Shown: in pieces, positions 58,769 to 64,000 of the stretch
Numbering within the stretch: position 1 is the first letter of the stretch
Layout of the letters: the number at the start of each line of letters is the position of its first letter
NCBI GenBank assembly: GCA_026260175.1
Contig: JAKCWW010001749.1
Location: 442-64,441 of the forward strand
DNA from: Reticulitermes lucifugus
Taxonomy: Eukaryota > Arthropoda > Insecta > Blattodea > Rhinotermitidae
Direction: 5' to 3'
DNA: 64,000 nt
Position numbers and translations under genes: made by a program
The notes under the pieces: generated by a model
What the model was told of the DNA's origin: nothing
The model's database searches: none
What the model saw: only the letters and a program-made list of their open reading frames with translations

Positions 58769-58877
58769 ATATATATATATATATATATATATATCTCACG
58801 AGGTTAAGAATTTGCGGTCTCAGCACCAGTAAAAGAAATGAAAATACTAGGAAAGCACGTCAGCATCTTCGTAAATG

Positions 58878-58908
<31 letters not shown>
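58769..58908. repeat. Two (AT)n runs 85 bp apart
   Basis: Pure AT dinucleotide runs at 58769-58795 and 58879-58908 bracket 85 bases of non-repetitive sequence. The runs are self-complementary, so the whole could fold back. Confidence 0.9.
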
Positions 58909-58911
<3 letters not shown>

Positions 58912-59394
58912 CTTTTTTGTGGTGAAGGGCCCCGTAACAGATGCTAAAGACGCACCGCAGCCTTCAGGCTTATTGTGCAAGCCTCAAATGGAATATACTG
59001 CAACCGTATCGATGTAATTACACATTGGTAGCTTACTTTACGCCTCCGTGATTTGAATGTTGCCTGCTGGAAATTTCTAAAAGATACACATACATTTTAT
59101 ATTTTCGAGAATAATTACTGTGAGTTTATGATTGTTTCTGCAAAGATGATTGATCTTCATGAATGCTTATTTCCAGTAACCAGACATACGAACACGGAAA
59201 TTCTTTGTTCAGAGATTATTTACTGCGGTATTTATTAAGGTGAATGGTTGAGGCAATTTTTTCTCAATATCAGTAACTGAAACACAGTTTTGTTTGTGTC
59301 CTGATTCGATGGAGAATCAGACAAGCAACGTGCGTACCCTGATGATGAGAAATGGTCTAGCTAGTACAGTTTTGGTTTTGCTCCTAGTCCAAAA
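58909..59394. other. Spacer, no gene seen
   Basis: No supported feature. Confidence 0.4.
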
Positions 59395-59530
59395 AAATAA
59401 TTCCTGCGAATTTTGAGGTTCTGACGGCGGTCTCCTTACTTCTGGGATGTGACGCTGCGTCTCTTAATAATTAGCTCTCGACGTTTCGAGACGATGTAAT
59501 GATTTCATGTTAAAGGGTCGACATGTCAGT
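59395..59530 (-). mobile_element. Solo Penelope-type terminal repeat relic (ACGU class)
   Basis: The plus strand TTGAGGTTCTGACGGCGG, then CTTCTGGGATGTGACGCTGC, then CTCGACGTTTCGAGACG is the reverse of the order seen at 38.4-38.57 kb. On the minus strand it contains CUCGAAACGUCGAG, but the CUGANGA side has decayed. Confidence 0.5.
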
Positions 59531-61128
59531 GAAGATACATCAACGTTGCATTCCTTTGAATTTAGTAGTAACTTATACATAAGTAAATAATTTATCAAAT
59601 GCACCATGTCTTGTAATTCAGTCTAACTATAACTAAAATGAATTGCACCCGACACATTCCGCCAGTATAGAGGTGTTACCTTCCGAGGGCTTTCCATTGT
59701 GAAGGCAGCCGTCCGATTTTAAGCATAGCTTAAGAAGAAGATTTTGTTGTTGTTGTTGATAAGATTATTTGTGCAGTACTTCTGTGCATATACACATACA
59801 CACGTGCAAACATACGTACATACAAAAACATATTATTTATAATGTCTTCACTTTGCCGAAATATATAGGGTATTTGATTATAATTGTAACTTAATTTTAA
59901 TTTTAATAAATTTCATAGTGATGATTTTATCTTGACACATTGAATAACAATTTTTATGTATAGGCTTCAGACTCATGAAATGAAAATGTTTTAACCCAAC
60001 ATAATATAAGTCTGAATTAGTAATGTGCTACGTGAAATATTAATCACGCAAGTTGTGTCTGTGAACAGACTAAACAAAGATTCTCTGTGTAAAACAAAAC
60101 GTGTAGGTGTGTTGTACTGCTGAACGTGCACACCTCGTTTTGGGCGTGACTGAACTGGGCAGATGGTGCTGCGTCCTTGGATGCTGTTCCATCCTCTCCC
60201 CTAAAGGTGGCCTTGTTGCCCACGTATCTTGATGGCCTGTAGCTGCCTTTTATTGTGCACCGATCGTTACACTTTCCTGAGAAAGTTTAAAGGTAAAGGA
60301 ATGTTAAAGTGTTTGCAAGCGGTCCTAACAGGCGGCTTAAAATAACCTCTGTCAGCCTCACGTACGCGATGTGTCAGCTCTGCTGCTGTATGCTGCCTGT
60401 GCTTGCTAGCTAATAAAGACGTTCCTTAGTGACTAGCCCATTATAATTGTCTCTCACCGTTGTAAAGATATCCTTGTGATTACGTGCACTGTGCATCTGG
60501 GAACGCGTTTAACTGTACCAAAAGGCCGTTTGGAAAGAGCATATTGTCAAGGATTCCTTAGGTTGTGATGTTATGGATTTTGACTCCGCGTGTTTATTTA
60601 TTTATTTATTTATTCATTCATTATGTATGTTTTATTTAAAGATGTCAGTATCTCATACTATAGCTTATAATATTTTATCTCAAATGGCGTTTCGCGAGCC
60701 CTGGCAACCCCGATGTACAGATGTGAAAATAAATGTCCACTAGAAAATTCCATTACAACATGAAAACGATAATTTATATATAATAATAATTATTACTATT
60801 ATTAACACTTAAACAAAACTTTTATGAGTTGCTGTTTTGTTAGAATAATTCAAATACACATACTTTGAATATGTGTTGCACTGAAGGTTCAATTTTCTTA
60901 CGTACAAAATACGACTTTATAAATATGTGCAGTTAATTAACGTAATGATCTCGTTTACTTTTTTAGTTTTCATTTATTTTACTTATTTATGGTCTGATGT
61001 TTTGGCTTCTTATGTAAGAAATTTAATATTGATTCGGCAAAACTTTTTCGAGTGCCAAAGCTTACCGTAGCCAAATTACGTTGGAAAGCACTGGCTTATA
61101 GATTCAAATGGTAAGTTGAAGATTTGGC
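59531..61128. other. Spacer with a (TTTA)n run
   Basis: A TTTA tetranucleotide run lies at 60591-60620 and a GTT run at 59746-59758. No gene seen. Confidence 0.4.
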
Positions 61129-61347
61129 CTACTGTCTGCTTGAATGTGAAGCCTTGAAGTCACTTAGATAGCTACCAAATTTTCTGGGGAAAGCAACACC
61201 TAAATTTTCAGGATAGACGATTTTAACCTTGAAGGTTAGAACAGCTCGTCTCCACATAACGTTGGTGCTATCTACCAAACCACAACGCTTCACAGCCCAG
61301 AACACAGTATTTTGCGTATTCTGTACGTTGATAACGTCACATCTCAA
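61129..61347 (-). repeat. Interspersed repeat fragment (VFW / RFGGTC family)
   Basis: The minus frame contains NTVFWAVKRCGLVDSTNV and, downstream, KFGSYLSDFKASHSSRQ. These fit the common insect repeat translation VFWDVTPCSLVDxYQ ... TYLPDYMASHPR. It is a shadow of a repeat, not a host protein. Related fragment at 4446-4600. Confidence 0.55.
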
Positions 61348-62128
61348 ACGGCATGATTATTATAAAATATTATACTAATGAAAATTGCGAAATAAAGCAA
61401 TTGTGTTGTAATCTTAGGTACTCTTTAGTGATTTGCCAGGAGAAACTGAGTAAAACAACAGAACTCTGATGATAGGTAGTCTCTTGGTACATAGTGTTTT
61501 CGTGTACGTAGTTCTATACTGGAGATGGAGGAAACAAGGTCTTACAAATATTGGTAACAATCTACCAGGTTACGTGGTGTCATAAATCAGAAGACACAAT
61601 ACAAAAATCTCGCGAACTGACAGAAATATAGTTCTGTAAACCGGTCTGCTCGATTTGGAATATCGTAGCCAATTAATTCTCTCAATATGCTCATGTTTCT
61701 GCAGATGAACACGTAGGTGAGAGGAAAGTATCGAAACTGGTGAACTAAAGTGCATCCTTCCTTAAATGTAGCTCGATTATAACTTTCTTCCATAAATGTA
61801 TGTAATTAAACAAGGTGAACCAGTTTTAATGCAGGTCTAGTCTGTCACTTTTCCTGAAGGCACTGCTACATCAAGAAGAATAGTCACGTCAGCCGCAGTT
61901 AGATACCAAATGCTGCGGCCACTTTCCCATCCCACTTCTGTCGCTTTGAATATTAATAAGCACGACTGTTCCGTACCAAAAGTGTAAGTGGTTAGTTCAC
62001 ACGGCGCAACACTAAATTGCTTCATACAAATGTCGTAATGTCCACGTAATCTATGTCTCTTTCTTTGTTCTGTTTCTAATTCTGTTTCAGATATATTTTT
62101 AACTGTACACTACGTCGAGCTGCGTTCT
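61348..62128. other. Spacer, no gene seen
   Basis: No supported feature. Confidence 0.4.
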
Positions 62129-62400
62129 TTGCGAGAAGCTAATAATCGTTTAGCAGATTATGGTATTTCTTGCATTTTGTGGAATTTGAATATCGCTTTT
62201 GTAGTTACAAGATCCCGCCATTTTATTTTATTCTGGATAAATTGTCTACTCTCTGCATTCCTCTTAAATACTTCTTTAACATCCAGTTTAATAGTACCCT
62301 CTCATCTAAGCCAAGGTCTTACTTCCCTTCATATTTTCAGAGTACACGTTTTTACGCATTTCGCCTGCCTATTTTATATATCACATTCCCCGTTCATCTC
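62129..62400 (-). mobile_element. RTE-like LINE fragment (antisense frame visible)
   Basis: Plus frames give TSSLIVPSHLSQGLTSL and STRFYAFRLPILYI, eroded forms of the shadow translation RSTLILFSHL.LGLPS ... TLYAFL.SPIRATCP found opposite RTE-like C-terminal coding sequence. The element is therefore on the minus strand. Confidence 0.45.
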
Positions 62401-62620
62401 TTTCTCTTAAATTAACATTTATCAGCAGAAGCCAATAAGAAACAACCCTTAATAAAATAACGAATTTTACTTATAGAAGATAGTATCTACGAAAGTACGA
62501 AATCAAGATATCATCAGGTTTCTTAACATTACCACGACACGTCAACCTGGAAGTTCAAAGACAGTAACAACAGGCTAATGTAGGTTATCCGTGATTTCAA
62601 GCTCCCGCTGCGATGTTGAG

Positions 62621-62837
62621 ATCTGCGCTCCTCTGGGATATTAAGCAGCGTCGTGTGGTAATCCTTTACTGACGTTTCGGGACAACATATCGGTCCCATC
62701 TTCAAGGGTCAATCAGTTCAAGAAGAAGAGAAATGAAAGGAGTTCTTGACCCTTGAAGATGGGACCGATATGTTGTCCCGAAACGTCGGTAAAGGGTTAA
62801 TACTCGACGCTGCGTAATATCCCAGAAGAGCTCAGAT
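62621..62837. mobile_element. Penelope-type foldback (ACGU class), best-preserved arms
   Basis: Two 92-bp arms (62621-62712 and 62746-62837) are nearly identical inverted copies around a 33-base spacer. From the outside in: CTTCTGGGATATTA, GCAGCGTCG, CTTTACTGACGTTTCGGGAC, AACATATCGGTCCCATCTTC, AAGGGTCAA. Each arm holds ACC, a UUGAAGA core (one base off CUGAAGA in both arms), the GGGAC/GUCCC stem, GAAACGUC and GGU. The high arm identity suggests a younger copy or arm homogenisation. No target duplication identified. Confidence 0.7.
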
Positions 62838-63059
62838 GTAATGTAGGGTATGTACTGACACCCAAGTGGTTACAAGGTCTAAATCACACAATCTTGAAAT
62901 GTTTATTTTTTTTGTAGATATTGTCAAATGTGAGACATTGTTCGTTAAATGTATATTATTTTAAAATTTAAATTTTATAAAATTAATAACCTTGTATTTG
63001 AACATATATTATGAATGATAATTTAACGTCATTTAGAGGAAGCAGTAAGTATGTTTGCA

Positions 63060-63098
63060 CGCCTGATGAAGGTACGGTCGTATTGAAATGCGTAGCGC
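63060..63098 (+). ncRNA. Solo hammerhead-like motif, intact core
   Basis: Stem I CGC, core CUGAUGA, stem II GGUAC/GUAUU around a GGUC loop (two G-U pairs), GAAAUGCGUA, stem I GCG. All core bases match the consensus; stem III (AUGCGU) is nearly self-complementary. A different class from the neighbouring 62.6-kb element. No inverted partner nearby. It lies downstream of the second cuticular gene, beyond its likely polyadenylation site. Confidence 0.55.
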
Positions 63099-63216
63099 TA
63101 GAAGTTTGTGTATATACTGATAGACAGTGCTGTAAAGTGACTGACACAAACAGTGAAGCTTGAATTATTTAACTGCAACATGACCCACAAGTTTCCGTTT
63201 CCTTGCATTGTAACGT

Positions 63217-63222
63217 TTTATT
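63217..63222 (-). terminator. Candidate polyadenylation signal of the second cuticular gene
   Basis: AATAAA on the minus strand about 455 bases after the stop codon. The spacing is plausible, but the hexamer is common in AT-rich DNA. Confidence 0.3.
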
Positions 63223-63675
63223 TTCATGCTAATATTTGCGAATATTTTCAATGAAGAACTTTCCGTTTATAAGTATCTTATTGTTTCTTTGCTTTTGATA
63301 TCTATCTTCATGGCCGTACAAAACGTTAAAAATTAATAGAATCATTTGCGAAGTACTTTACCAAGGCCTTCATTAAATTCAATATGAAAATACATGTCAT
63401 GAAACAAAAACATTATAGGCACGTTATAGATAAGAGGTGATATATGTGAAACATATATTTCTGCTGAATGTAGCAGTGTGATATGGGAGAAAGTTCGGGA
63501 TGTAATAACCATGACATATTGCACACCTACGTCGACAGATATTTGTTTGTGTCGCAGCACTTACACTGATCGTGGACCTAAGTCCACAAAAAGCAGAAAG
63601 GTACTGTCCGCATTGTGATTATATGGAAATTAATGAGATGATAATGAATGTTGATGCTGATACAGAGGAGAAGGA

Positions 63676-64000
63676 TTAATTGCCATATCCAGGAGGTGCG
63701 AACGAAGATGATGAGGAACCACCATAAGCATGACTGCCGTCATACCCGTTGGAGTAGGTTGCGTAACCACCGTTCGACCCTCCGGGTGCTGCATAACTGG
63801 AACCTCCGTTGTAGCCTGCGCTTGGTGTTGCATAGTTAGGAGAGGGGGTGTATGAGCTTCCGGTTGGATGATAAGCTTCGCCCTCATATCTGACGTTGGC
63901 GCGGTAGCCATTCTTCCAGTCGGCGATATACGTGACGATCTGGGTGCGTCCGTCTGGCAGTTGAACACGGTATTCCCCCTGGATAGTATTTCCGTCACTG
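63676..64000 (-). CDS. Pro-resilin-like RR cuticular protein, 3' part, runs off window
   Basis: The open frame enters from the right edge (first whole codon 63999-63997) and ends at TAA 63678-63676. It encodes the second half of an RR chitin-binding domain: SDGNTIQGEYRVQLPDGRTQ, then IVTYIADWKNGYRANVRYEG, close to Drosophila resilin (GQYNVLLPDGRKQIVEYEAD ... YRPQIRYEG). A Ser/Gly/Tyr/Ala-rich tail with SSYAAPGG follows and ends PPGYGN. The domain is the last exon, as in the gene at 44.6-48.3 kb, with the same domain order relative to the stop but a longer, Ser-rich tail. The product is expected to be secreted into the cuticle and bind chitin; its signal peptide and N-terminal region lie outside the window. 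Other frames here on both strands are shadows. Confidence 0.9.
   Translation of the reverse strand, partial: SDGNTIQGEYRVQLPDGRTQIVTYIADWKNGYRANVRYEGEAYHPTGSSYTPSPNYATPSAGYNGGSSYAAPGGSNGGYATYSNGYDGSHAYGGSSSSSFAPPGYGN

Noticed and set aside
59338-59360. CUGAUGA at 59340 as a hammerhead core
   Set aside because: No GAAA after a pairable hairpin; one heptamer alone is expected by chance in 64 kb.
63630-63998. A 122-codon minus ORF overlapping the second cuticular gene
   Set aside because: It is in another frame from the RR domain frame and starts at a GTG; the RR frame with LPDGRTQIV is the real one.
1-64000. CRISPR arrays, bacterial operons, phage genes
   Set aside because: No direct-repeat/spacer regularity, ribosome-binding sites or long adjacent frames; introns, TATA promoter and RR proteins mark this as insect nuclear DNA.
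1-64000. Intact tRNA or rRNA genes
   Set aside because: Only degenerate box A/box B pairs inside SINE-like repeats were seen; none folds into a full cloverleaf by eye.
1-64000. LTR retroelements, Polintons or other capsid-bearing elements
   Set aside because: No long direct terminal repeats and no capsid, protease, integrase or envelope blocks were recognised in any frame.

Overview
The window looks like gene-poor, AT-rich insect nuclear DNA. One complete multi-exon gene and the 3' end of a second are readable. Both are on the minus strand and both encode secreted cuticular proteins with the Rebers-Riddiford (RR) chitin-binding domain, of a pro-resilin-like type. Gene content, a long intron and many old interspersed repeats fit a large-genome insect, perhaps a cockroach, termite or other polyneopteran. 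The order is a guess; insect is secure because the RR proteins are arthropod-specific.

Layout. From 1 to about 44 kb I find no convincing host exon. This part holds two minisatellites (45-bp unit at the left edge, 19-bp unit at 20.5-21.0 kb), simple repeats, tRNA-derived SINEs, fragments of one RTE-like LINE family, short DNA-transposon derivatives (a pogo/Tigger-type MITE at 32.6 kb, a hAT-type MITE with an 8-bp target duplication at 38.9 kb, a second hAT-like element at 16.9 kb), and foldback repeats. From 44.25 to 48.42 kb lies the complete cuticular gene: TATA box, a 15-nt coding exon 1 that an ORF scan misses, exon 2 with signal peptide and a resilin-like repeat, a 2.6-kb intron carrying old repeats, and exon 3 with the RR domain. 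From 48.4 to 63.2 kb is more repeat-rich spacer. At 63.68-64.00 kb is the last exon of a second RR gene in the same orientation, so this is probably part of a cuticular-protein cluster.

Most interesting signal. At least eleven loci carry a compact motif of the form CUGANGA - short hairpin - GAAAC followed by a short self-complementary stretch (ACGU, ACCGGU, ACAUGU or ACAUAUGU). This is the arrangement of a minimal hammerhead ribozyme with a palindromic stem III. In several loci two copies face each other as arms of a long inverted repeat. Two of these (34.6 and 49.2 kb) share a one-sided A-rich tail (35 nt and about 45 nt) and are bounded by 10-12 bp direct repeats. Inverted terminal units, a one-sided tail of about 35 nt and hammerhead motifs are known together from Penelope-like retroelements, so I read these as Penelope-type terminal repeats and relics. 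Stems I and II differ between copies but stay paired, which argues that the structure, not only the sequence, has been maintained.
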